Shown here in pieces: positions 16,677-24,283 of a stretch of 38,535 bases of DNA. The notes beneath the pieces were generated by a model, which ran no database searches, had not been told where the DNA came from, and worked only from the letters and a program-made list of their open reading frames with translations. The translations under genes were made by a program, and so were the position numbers. The stretch is from a bacterium. Lineage in GTDB: Bacteria; Bacillota; Clostridia; Lachnospirales; Lachnospiraceae. The first letter of the stretch is position 1; each line of letters starts with the position of its first letter. The DNA is taken from the NCBI GenBank assembly GCA_030539165.1, contig JAUNSO010000027.1, positions 1-38,535 on the forward strand. Reading direction: 5' to 3'.

Positions 16677-17627
16677 TTACTTGCAGATTTCATAAATAAA
16701 TTCCGCTGCTTCCTTCACTGCATCAAATGATTTCTTGAATGGTGCCATCTGAAATACATGCCACATACCCTCATAGATACTGATGCGTGTGAGAACATTG
16801 TACTCGAGCAGCTTCTTATAGAGCATTCTTGAGTCATCTAACAGGATCTCATTGTCTCCTACCTGTATATAGGTGGGTGGAAATCCCGTAAAGTCCGCAT
16901 ATAGCGGTGAAACAAGCGGATCATCCAGCTCCATCTTTCCTGCTGTATAGTACTCTATTGCCAGCTGCAGATAATCATGATCCAGTACCGGATCGATCGA
17001 AGCCCGCGACTCCTGTGTCTCTCCTGCACAGGTCAGATCCGTCCATGGAGATAATAATACAAGTGCCTTTGGCATCATACGCTTTTTTGCCTTGATGCGC
17101 ATCAGCAGCTCCAGTGCCAGATTGCCGCCTGCGCTGTCACCCACTACGATGATATCCTCTGCACCGTAGCCATAATACATCAAATAGTCCCACACCTTGA
17201 CTGCATCGTCAATGGCTGCCGGATACGGATGCTCCGGTGCCAGACGGTAATCAAAGGCCAGTGCAGACATAGAGGTTGCCTCCACAAATTTTGAAGTGAC
17301 TGTACGTGCATATTTGGTACTGCCGGTTGCATAGCCGCCCCCATGGCAATACAGAATCACAGGCTGTTTCCTGTGAGAATGTCTCAGCCTCGTCCATTCT
17401 GCATTCATATGGCCGATCTTGATCTGCTCGAATTCCAGCTCCTTATTGGCTCCGAACAGAATTCCAAAGCTGTCCTGTGTATGACGCTGCTTATCAATAT
17501 CCACATTCTCTACAAAAGAATGCATACGTTTGATAGCCGCCATCACATTTTGATTGTTATTCCGGTCGGCTCTTCTGTCTGCCATTTTACTGACCAGCGA
17601 ATCCATATTGATATCCTTTAATGCCAT
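16677..17627 (-). CDS. Alpha/beta hydrolase of the hormone-sensitive lipase family
   Basis: The protein (about 316 residues) has the HSL-family oxyanion motif HGGGYATG, the nucleophile elbow GDSAGGN with the catalytic serine, a probable acidic residue in QVGDNEILLDDS and the catalytic histidine in GMWHVFQM. Such enzymes hydrolyse short-chain esters in the cytoplasm; no signal peptide is visible. I use ATG 17627 (MALKDINMD) because AAAGGAG lies just upstream; the in-frame ATG at 17651 would absorb that site. It is transcribed divergently from a condensation-fold acyltransferase, a pairing that suggests opposite steps on related esters. Confidence 0.88.
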   Translation of the reverse strand: MALKDINMDSLVSKMADRRADRNNNQNVMAAIKRMHSFVENVDIDKQRHTQDSFGILFGANKELEFEQIKIGHMNAEWTRLRHSHRKQPVILYCHGGGYATGSTKYARTVTSKFVEATSMSALAFDYRLAPEHPYPAAIDDAVKVWDYLMYYGYGAEDIIVVGDSAGGNLALELLMRIKAKKRMMPKALVLLSPWTDLTCAGETQESRASIDPVLDHDYLQLAIEYYTAGKMELDDPLVSPLYADFTGFPPTYIQVGDNEILLDDSRMLYKKLLEYNVLTRISIYEGMWHVFQMAPFKKSFDAVKEAAEFIYEICK

Positions 17628-17659
17628 ATGCTGCTCCTTTCCTGATTCCAAACACTATC

Positions 17660-17688
17660 AGCATAACACCCCAAATGGGAATTCTCAA
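17660..17688 (-). promoter_or_regulatory. Predicted promoter for the hydrolase-lrgA-lrgB operon
   Basis: On the minus strand TTGAGA (17688-17683) and TATGCT (17665-17660) are separated by 17 bp. The spacer contains a partial dyad (CCCATTTGGG). The upstream edge lies only 7 bp from the opposing -35 box of the divergent promoter. Confidence 0.45.
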
Positions 17689-17695
17689 GTATTTC

Positions 17696-17725
17696 TTGCT
17701 CAACCTGTAGTGATTGGGGTATACT
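17696..17725 (+). promoter_or_regulatory. Predicted promoter for the acyltransferase-DUF6320 genes
   Basis: TTGCTC (17696-17701) and TATACT (17720-17725) are separated by 18 bp, 42 bp before the ATG at 17768. The -10 box matches consensus at 5 of 6 positions; the -35 box is weak, so activator dependence is possible. Confidence 0.45.
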
Positions 17726-17767
17726 GTCCTTAGATAGAATGAACGATCAAAACGAGGTAATCATTGA

Positions 17768-19075
17768 ATGGCAACGGAAATCGCGAGAACAGCTTCCAGA
17801 AAATCCTGGTACAAACTGGATCTGTCTGCAAATGTCTACCCGACTCTGCAGCGCAAAAACTTTTCTTCTGTATACAGGCTCTCAGTCCTTCTCAAAGAGG
17901 ATATACAGCCTGCTTTATTACAAAAGGCTGTCAATATGACTCTGCCACGTTTTCCTTCCTTTAAAGTAGCACTCAGAAAGGGACTGTTTTGGCGCTATCT
18001 TGAGCCCAATAACCGTCCCGGTCCATTTGTACAGTCTGATATATCCAATCCCTGCATGCCACTGCATTTCAAGGGAAATAACCGCTATCTGATCCGCATC
18101 TATTATTATGGACGCCGCATCTCCTTTGAATCACATCATTCACTGGCAGATGGCAGCGGCGGCATGTATGTACTGCAGACGATTACGGCAGAATATCTGA
18201 AGCTGCTCGGTCACGAGATTAGCACCGGTGGTTATGTATTGGATATTCATGAGCTTCCTGCTGCTGAGGAGCTGGAGGATGCCTATATCCGCTATGCCAA
18301 TTCCAAGGTTCACCGCGGCAGAAGTCAGGAACGTGCCTATCGCGTCCGTGGTACTGCGGAGCCTTTTTATACTCTAAACATTATTTGTGGTGTTATGTCA
18401 ACCACACAGGTGATCAAGACTGCAAAATCCTATGGAGCGTCTATTACAGAATACTTAAACGCTGTACTGCTATATTCACTGATGCTGAAGCAGAAATCTG
18501 AGCATCCCTTCCGGGAACGTCCGGTCAAGATCGCTATGCCGGTCAATCTGCGCCGCTTCTTCCCGTCCATTACCCTCAGAAACTTTATCTCCATGATTTA
18601 TCCCTCGATTGATCCCCGCCTGGGTGAATACACCTTCGAGGAAATCCTGCTGCAGGTGCATCACTATATGCGGTACTATATCAATGATAAATTTCTGAAC
18701 GGTGACATCACGACAAACCTCGCAACCCAGACCAATCCGGTCTCCCGGATCATACCGCTGTTTCTGAAGGATTTTATCATCAAGACCTTTTACACTCGGG
18801 TACAGGACCGCCAGTCATCCGCCGGTCTGACCAATATGGGCATGATCAAGGTGCCCCCTGAAATGGAGCCCTATGTAGAACGGTTCGATATCTATATGGG
18901 ACAGCCATTTTCGGCAAGAACCAACTGTGCCATTGTCAGCTATCAGGATCTTTTGACCATTAACTTTGCCAGCAGCATCATTGAAAGTGATGTGGAGGAA
19001 TACTTCTTCCGCAAGCTGGTACAGGACGGGATCCACGTGAAAATAGAGTCAAATAAACATATGGAGGACAAATAA
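17768..19075 (+). CDS. Alcohol acetyltransferase-like condensation-fold protein
   Basis: The 435-residue protein belongs to the chloramphenicol acetyltransferase/condensation superfamily. The catalytic motif HHxxxDG is present as HHSLADG near residue 121, and the C-terminal half has VKIAMPVNLRRFFPS, SAGLTNMGMIKVP and FSARTNCAIVSYQD, typical of stand-alone members annotated as alcohol acetyltransferase. It should transfer an acyl group from CoA or another thioester to an alcohol or amine; the acceptor is unknown. GAGG lies 11 nt before ATG 17768. The DUF6320 gene follows after one base. It differs clearly from the enzyme at 2420-3634, so the two are paralogues at most distantly. Confidence 0.85.
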   Translation: MATEIARTASRKSWYKLDLSANVYPTLQRKNFSSVYRLSVLLKEDIQPALLQKAVNMTLPRFPSFKVALRKGLFWRYLEPNNRPGPFVQSDISNPCMPLHFKGNNRYLIRIYYYGRRISFESHHSLADGSGGMYVLQTITAEYLKLLGHEISTGGYVLDIHELPAAEELEDAYIRYANSKVHRGRSQERAYRVRGTAEPFYTLNIICGVMSTTQVIKTAKSYGASITEYLNAVLLYSLMLKQKSEHPFRERPVKIAMPVNLRRFFPSITLRNFISMIYPSIDPRLGEYTFEEILLQVHHYMRYYINDKFLNGDITTNLATQTNPVSRIIPLFLKDFIIKTFYTRVQDRQSSAGLTNMGMIKVPPEMEPYVERFDIYMGQPFSARTNCAIVSYQDLLTINFASSIIESDVEEYFFRKLVQDGIHVKIESNKHMEDK

Positions 19076-19076
19076 T

Positions 19077-19781
19077 ATGTCATACTGTGTACATTGCGGA
19101 GTAGAGCTGGATCAGACAGCCACGCGCTGCGCTCTCTGCAACACTCCGGTCATTGATCTGTCATCTGTCAGGGATGAAAATGCAAAGCCACCCTTTTCTA
19201 CAAAAAAAGGACAGGTAGAGCGTGTCAAACGTACTGACCTCGCCATTCTGTCCTCTGTTGTGCTTGCTTCCACTGCAATTGCATGTGCACTCCTGAACCT
19301 TCTCGTATTTAAGGGAAGCTTCTGGTCTTTCTATATCATTGGAGCATGCCTGCTGCTTTGGGTATTTTCAATTCCGTTGTTTATTTATACACGACTGCCG
19401 ATTTATCTGTCCATACTGTTCGATGGTGTAGCGGTAGCCCTGTATCTTGGTATCATTGCCTATGAATACTCGGGGCTCGCATGGTATACCGGCCTTGGAA
19501 TCCCGATTACCTGTATGGTAACACTGCTCGTGCTGTTGTTTACTTTCCTGCACCGGTTTTTTCAGACCTCCATCCTCTCTACTGCGATCTATCTTTTTGC
19601 TGAGGTGGCTGTCTTCTGTGTTGGACTGGAAATGCTGCTCCGCAACTACTTCGACGGAGTCATCCGCATCACATGGGCCTCTGTTGTCCTGGTTGCCTGT
19701 GCCATCATCATCATAGCACTGCTGACCATCATCACACGTTCACGTCTGAGAGAGGCTGTCAGAAGGAGAATGCATCTGTAA
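19077..19781 (+). CDS. DUF6320-type zinc-ribbon membrane protein
   Basis: The 234-residue protein opens with a zinc ribbon, CVHCGVELDQTATRCALC (two CxxC pairs), then a short linker and six transmembrane segments from about residue 55 to 225, ending in a basic tail (RSRLREAVRRRMHL). This layout matches the family I know as DUF6320; the function is unknown. It starts one base after the acyltransferase stop (TAATATG), so both are made from one message and may act together at the membrane. Its last 23 nt overlap the 3' end of the convergent DUF6311 gene. Confidence 0.8.
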   Translation: MSYCVHCGVELDQTATRCALCNTPVIDLSSVRDENAKPPFSTKKGQVERVKRTDLAILSSVVLASTAIACALLNLLVFKGSFWSFYIIGACLLLWVFSIPLFIYTRLPIYLSILFDGVAVALYLGIIAYEYSGLAWYTGLGIPITCMVTLLVLLFTFLHRFFQTSILSTAIYLFAEVAVFCVGLEMLLRNYFDGVIRITWASVVLVACAIIIIALLTIITRSRLREAVRRRMHL

Positions 19782-21462
19782 CGCCGATGATGAATCCGTC
19801 CTCTTCATAATATACAAAATCGTACGCTTTGCTTTGTTCTCTGGCTTCCTCAGTGAATATGTAGAGCGTATTTTGATTGGGATGCTTCATAAAATCCTCC
19901 GCCACCTCTTGTATCGGATAGGTCAGGGCACGTGCAAAGTAAAAGTCATTGATCGTGATGTCGTGCTCCGAGGCAAAGTCGGCAAAGGAATACAGCTGCT
20001 CCTGATTCATATGATCCTTATCTGCAAAGACAATATGCCTGATCTCTTTTTCCGCCACAGCCTTTTCCCAAAATGGACTCTCTAATTCACTGCTGTAGAT
20101 CTGTATCGGGGCAAATTCATTATGCTTGTTCCATAGCTGCTCATGCAGATCGGCAATCTGAAAGACAAAGCTGATGCCCAATATAAGCGTCACCACCGCT
20201 GCTGTTGATTTTAGCCCCCTCTTTGGAAATGTCGGATATTTCCGATCCAGATAAGCCACACCGCGTGCTCCTGTCACGATCAGAAAGAGCATCAGCAGAT
20301 AGACCGCCGGCCAGACCAGACGGCCCGATGCACGAAATACTGCCCATAATTCCTCGACTGCATGAGAGAGCGGAATCTGATACAGCAGCTTCGAGCCAAA
20401 GGAAACCTCTTGGGAAGCCGCCATCGCGATTGAAAGCAGACCCATCTGGATACAGATGCCGACATGGATATGTTCTCTGCCAAACTGTCCAAGATGCTCC
20501 CTGTGATAGAGCTGTTCAGAAAAGAAATACTGCAGCATGGCTAAAAGGGTAAACACCAGCAGAATACAAAAGCCAAAACCCAGATAGGCAAAGCCCTCAT
20601 ACTGTCCGTCTGCGTAGTTTTTCATCTGTGGAAAGAAAAAAGACCAATCCTGCGTATTCCAAAACCCTGCAAGATTAAAGCTGTAATAACCAAGTCCCGG
20701 TGCTCCGTCATCCATACCGGAGAGAAATCCACCCAGCCACCATACCACGAATACCGCACCTGCTGCATATGCTGCTACCGGCGCCAGTGCACGCAAAAGC
20801 TTCCGTCGTTTCCAAAGGTCAATGCATACAAATCCAAATAAAATCACCCCGCACATCGGAACAAAATAAATATGCACAGAGGCGCACAGCGCCCCCATCA
20901 GTCCCCATACTCCGGCCGTTCTGCCGGATGATTCAGACCACTCATCATAGTATACAAACAAAACCAGTGCCAACAGGATCAGCCACTGCCCGCCGAGAGA
21001 CGTATGCCAGTACATCCGGCGCAGCAGGATCGGCGCAAACACAAAAAACAGACTGCCAATTATGACATGGATCTCTCTTTCCAGATATCTGCGCAGGATC
21101 ACGGATGCCAGATAGCCCTGCAGGATAAAACACAGCAGCCCCCAGAGTCCGAAGTATTGAAATGATCCTGGCAGTATGCCCGCTAATAATTTAAAAAAAA
21201 CCGCGAACAGCGGTATAGAATCTGTAAAGATCACTGACTCACTGTACGGATAGGCAATGTTGTTCATCATACCGATGTACCACTGCCATGGTGCACACCG
21301 AAAGAATTTCCAACCTAAATAGTGCTGTGAAAGGTCTCCCCCACACAGCAGCCAGTCAGTATATGTTACATTCAGGATATTGGTTCCATAGATCAGAATA
21401 AAGGAGAGCGCACTGAGAAGCATCACGCTGTACGAAACCCTGTGCTTTTTGAAATACTGCAT
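19759..21462 (-). CDS. DUF6311-type polytopic membrane protein (glycosyltransferase-like)
   Basis: The 567-residue protein has about ten to eleven hydrophobic segments in the first 420 residues and a soluble C-terminal part of about 150 residues. The N-terminal loop GGDLSQHYLGWKFFR and the following AYPYSESVIFTDSIPLFA resemble DUF6311 proteins, polytopic enzymes thought to be related to GT-C glycosyltransferases; the acidic residues in these first loops are where such enzymes bind lipid-linked sugars. The activity is inferred. GAGGATA precedes ATG 21462. It lies 11 bp downstream of the PilZ gene in an apparent two-gene operon. Confidence 0.75.
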   Translation of the reverse strand: MQYFKKHRVSYSVMLLSALSFILIYGTNILNVTYTDWLLCGGDLSQHYLGWKFFRCAPWQWYIGMMNNIAYPYSESVIFTDSIPLFAVFFKLLAGILPGSFQYFGLWGLLCFILQGYLASVILRRYLEREIHVIIGSLFFVFAPILLRRMYWHTSLGGQWLILLALVLFVYYDEWSESSGRTAGVWGLMGALCASVHIYFVPMCGVILFGFVCIDLWKRRKLLRALAPVAAYAAGAVFVVWWLGGFLSGMDDGAPGLGYYSFNLAGFWNTQDWSFFFPQMKNYADGQYEGFAYLGFGFCILLVFTLLAMLQYFFSEQLYHREHLGQFGREHIHVGICIQMGLLSIAMAASQEVSFGSKLLYQIPLSHAVEELWAVFRASGRLVWPAVYLLMLFLIVTGARGVAYLDRKYPTFPKRGLKSTAAVVTLILGISFVFQIADLHEQLWNKHNEFAPIQIYSSELESPFWEKAVAEKEIRHIVFADKDHMNQEQLYSFADFASEHDITINDFYFARALTYPIQEVAEDFMKHPNQNTLYIFTEEAREQSKAYDFVYYEEDGFIIGVTDAFSF

Positions 21463-21473
21463 CTGCTATATCC

Positions 21474-22199
21474 TCACTGTGATTTTCGTTTTGGCTCGTA
21501 TCGCGAGCCTGCATTGGCATTCATCTGTTTTCTTGCCAGATTGATGCGTTCCTTCAGACTGATATATTTGTCGATCTCATAAGAACGTAACAGCAGCTCA
21601 CAGCCGCAGACATACTTGCCGCCGTCTACCTCTGTGACCCTGCAGACCGTTCCCTGCAGACCGATATTGACGTTATTGAACCGGTCAATCCTGTCATTGA
21701 TCGTCGTATTGCATTTCATGCCGATTTCCAGCTTCTCCGGCGGCAGTACATCGCTCGTCAGCACGATGCCAAAGCCTGTAGAACTGATATCCTTCAGGAT
21801 GGCACGATACTGTTTGGAATCATCTTCAAGTGTCAGACTCGTGTTGTGTCCCAGAAAGCATCTGAATGCACTTCGACGGTTATATTCGATACCGATACCA
21901 TCCACCTTGATACGATAGATTTTCTGCTGATTTTCCCCTTTACACGGAATGATCTTTGCTCCACGAAACAGAATCGGTTTCTCACCCGGAACCTCTACCA
22001 GCACACGTGCCTCTACCGTATCAAAGGTCAGTATCTTACCCTCATGTTCTATGGTACTCGTATATATAATATTATGATTTTCTTCTTTTCTGATTACAGA
22101 AGTCACAAACTGGATCTCATCCACCTGATTACGTGCTTCTACGATGATCTCCTGCCCTATTTCCACGTCCTTGATATCCATATGTATGCCCCCGCACAT
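21474..22199 (-). CDS. PilZ domain protein with YcgR-like N-terminal domain
   Basis: The 241-residue protein has an N-terminal beta-rich domain (residues about 8-105) and a C-terminal PilZ domain. The c-di-GMP signature is visible as RRSAFR followed by DISSTGFGI, matching RxxxR and [D/N]xSxxG, so it likely binds cyclic di-GMP. YcgR-type proteins act on flagellar motors or on exopolysaccharide synthesis. Here the neighbour is a DUF6311 membrane protein, so control of envelope glycan synthesis is plausible but unproven. The start is uncertain: ATG 22199 (after GGGA) or ATG 22181 (after GGGGG). Confidence 0.85.
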   Translation of the reverse strand: MCGGIHMDIKDVEIGQEIIVEARNQVDEIQFVTSVIRKEENHNIIYTSTIEHEGKILTFDTVEARVLVEVPGEKPILFRGAKIIPCKGENQQKIYRIKVDGIGIEYNRRSAFRCFLGHNTSLTLEDDSKQYRAILKDISSTGFGIVLTSDVLPPEKLEIGMKCNTTINDRIDRFNNVNIGLQGTVCRVTEVDGGKYVCGCELLLRSYEIDKYISLKERINLARKQMNANAGSRYEPKRKSQ

Positions 22200-22217
22200 T
22201 TTTGTTTCCCATAAATA

Positions 22218-22246
22218 GATATATCATAAAATCTACTGCATGTCCA
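22218..22246 (-). promoter_or_regulatory. Possible promoter upstream of the PilZ gene
   Basis: On the minus strand TGGACA (22246-22241) and TATATC (22223-22218) are separated by 17 bp, about 18 bp before the ATG at 22199. The -35 box matches at 5 of 6 and the -10 box at 4 of 6 positions. The closeness to 22199 slightly favours the later start at 22181. Confidence 0.4.
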
Positions 22247-22275
22247 TAGATATCAGCTTTTCAGGCGCATACGGG

Positions 22276-23454
22276 TCAGTGATGGAACAGTCTGATGCCT
22301 GTGCATGCCATAGCAATATTGTGCTTGTCACAGCAATCGATCACGAGGCTGTCACGTACCGATCCACCCGGCTGTGCGATATATCTGACACCGCTTTTAA
22401 AGGCTCTTTCAATATTATCCGCAAACGGGAAAAATGCGTCCGATCCAAGTGTGACATCTGTATTGCCATCCAGCCATGCACGTTTTTCTTCACTTGTGAA
22501 CACAGGCGGCTTTTCCTTGAAGCGCTGCTGCCACTCTCCCTCACGCAGTACATCCTCGTACTCATCACCGATATAGAGGTCGATTGCATTGTCTCTCTCC
22601 GGGCGTCCCAGATCATCCAGAAACGGCAGATTCAGTACCTGGGGTGCCTGACGCAGATACCAGTTGTCAGCCTTCTGTCCTGCCAGTCTCGTACAGTGGA
22701 TTCGTGACTGCTGACCTGCTCCGATACCGATTGCCTGTCCGCCCTTGACATAGCATACAGAATTTGATTGTGTATACTTGAGCGTAATCAGCGCAATCTT
22801 CATATCGTTCAATGCAGACTCAGGGATGTTCTGATTCTTCGTTACAATATTGGATAGCAGGTCTTTGTTGATATCCAGTTCATTTCTGCCCTGTTCAAAT
22901 GTGATCCCGTATACCTGCTTTCTTTCGACCGGTGCCGGTACATAGTTCTCATCGATCTGAATGATATTATAATTGCCCTTCTTCTTTTCCTTGAGGAGAG
23001 CCAGTGCCTCCTCCTCATAGCCCGGTGCGATGATGCCGTCAGACACCTCTCTCTTAATCAGTCTGGCTGTATCCACATCACACACATCTGACAGTGCGAT
23101 AAAGTCACCAAATGAGGACATTCTGTCTACTCCTCTGGCTCTCGCATAGGCACTTGCAAGCGGTGACAGTTCACCCAGATCATCCACCCAGTAGATCTTT
23201 GCAAGAGTCTCTGTCAGTGGAATTCCGACTGCTGCTCCTGCAGGTGATACATGCTTGAATGAGGTTGCTGCAGGCAGTCCTGTTGCTGCCTTCAGTTCCT
23301 TGACCAGCTGCCATCCGTTAAAGGCATCCAGAAAATTGATATATCCCGGTTTTCCGTTTAGTACGGTCACAGGCAGGTCACTGCCATCCTCCATATAGAT
23401 TCTGGATGGTTTCTGATTCGGGTTGCACCCGTATTTTAACTGCATTTCATTCAT
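22276..23454 (-). CDS. purH: Stand-alone AICAR transformylase (PurH C-terminal-type)
   Basis: The product (392 residues) corresponds to the formyltransferase half of bifunctional PurH: it transfers a formyl group from 10-formyl-THF to AICAR, the penultimate step of IMP synthesis. Signatures include MQLKYGCNPNQKPS, ATSFKHVSPAGAAVG with the catalytic KH, SFGDFIALSD, YTQSNSVCYVKGGQ, IGIGAGQQSRIHC and SDAFFPFADNIE. The N-terminal MGS-like cyclohydrolase domain is missing, and a purO gene directly upstream supplies that activity. The start is ATG 23454, preceded by GGAGG with 7 nt spacing; the longer frame from 23505 lacks a site. Confidence 0.95.
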   Translation of the reverse strand: MNEMQLKYGCNPNQKPSRIYMEDGSDLPVTVLNGKPGYINFLDAFNGWQLVKELKAATGLPAATSFKHVSPAGAAVGIPLTETLAKIYWVDDLGELSPLASAYARARGVDRMSSFGDFIALSDVCDVDTARLIKREVSDGIIAPGYEEEALALLKEKKKGNYNIIQIDENYVPAPVERKQVYGITFEQGRNELDINKDLLSNIVTKNQNIPESALNDMKIALITLKYTQSNSVCYVKGGQAIGIGAGQQSRIHCTRLAGQKADNWYLRQAPQVLNLPFLDDLGRPERDNAIDLYIGDEYEDVLREGEWQQRFKEKPPVFTSEEKRAWLDGNTDVTLGSDAFFPFADNIERAFKSGVRYIAQPGGSVRDSLVIDCCDKHNIAMACTGIRLFHH

Positions 23455-23473
23455 GAACTGATCCTCCGTATTT

Positions 23474-24187
23474 TTATTGATTTTTATTCTTAATTCTGGT
23501 TTCATATGCTCCTGTTGCTATATCAATGAATCTGACAAACAGAGATACCTTATTGTCCATATTCAGGCTGTCCCAAATCATATTGGTATAGGCATCGATC
23601 TCGTCGTATACACTGACCAGCTTGGGCTCACCCTCAAAGCTCGGCAGCGGAGCGCCGTCATGCATATAGGTATGGATAAAATGTCCCTCTCCGGCTGTCG
23701 GATTTTCATAGGCAAATGTATATCTGTTGCAGGCATCCGGACTGCCGTTATTGCTCTTTAAAATAGACATGGCATAGTCATATTTTCCTTCATCTACCGT
23801 CAGGATTCCGGAGATACGCGGCGTATAATTGGGTCCGTCCGGCTCAAATTCACGACATCTGAGTGACTGTTCAAATGTGAGTTTGCAGTCCATGCCATCA
23901 TAGATCGTATCAGTCTGATCTCCATTGGTAACGATGGTTCTGCGTCCGAGTACTCTGACCGGTGCATAGATGATCAGACTCGGATCCTCCAGCTTGGACG
24001 GATCAAATGCCTGTGTCCTGATGCCCTGTCCGTCTTCTACAAAGATACGGTTTCTGCTGTTTGTACTTCTGCCCATGATAAAGTATGCAGTGACAGCCTT
24101 TTTCCCGTCTGCTGATCTGCCGATCACAATCCCTCTGCCGGGATAGGCATTTTCCTTCAATTCCTGTTCCAGTGATAGTAATTCCAT
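23474..24187 (-). CDS. purO: IMP cyclohydrolase, PurO-type
   Basis: The product (about 237 residues) resembles the PurO family, first described in archaea and also found in some Clostridia, which closes the IMP ring from FAICAR. Visible features are YPGRGIVIGRSADGKKAVTA, FIMGRSTNSRNRIF, DPSLIIYAPVR and TGAYETRI at the C-terminus. It lies 19 bp upstream of the AICAR transformylase gene, so the two catalyse consecutive reactions from one message. I choose ATG 24187 because GGAGG lies 8 nt upstream; the ATG at 24202 would place that site inside the coding region. Confidence 0.9.
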   Translation of the reverse strand: MELLSLEQELKENAYPGRGIVIGRSADGKKAVTAYFIMGRSTNSRNRIFVEDGQGIRTQAFDPSKLEDPSLIIYAPVRVLGRRTIVTNGDQTDTIYDGMDCKLTFEQSLRCREFEPDGPNYTPRISGILTVDEGKYDYAMSILKSNNGSPDACNRYTFAYENPTAGEGHFIHTYMHDGAPLPSFEGEPKLVSVYDEIDAYTNMIWDSLNMDNKVSLFVRFIDIATGAYETRIKNKNQ

Positions 24188-24234
24188 ACTCAATTCCTCC
24201 ATATAATCTGCGCTATCGGGTTCCTGATGGTACT

Positions 24235-24276
24235 AAAAAACCGTCCGGGCGCACTCTGATCATGCTGCCCAGACGG
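24235..24276 (-). terminator. Rho-independent terminator of putP
   Basis: Arms 24267-24276 and 24241-24250 (CCGTCTGGGC with GCCCGGACGG, one G-U) form a GC-rich stem with a 16-nt loop, followed on the minus strand by TTTTTT (24240-24235). It ends the putP message 8 bp after its stop codon. Confidence 0.85.
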
Positions 24277-24283
24277 TCGGCTG

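Noticed and set aside
24188..24240. Purine riboswitch ahead of purO
   Set aside because: Only about 50 bp separate purO from the putP terminator, too little for the aptamer, and no matching core was seen.
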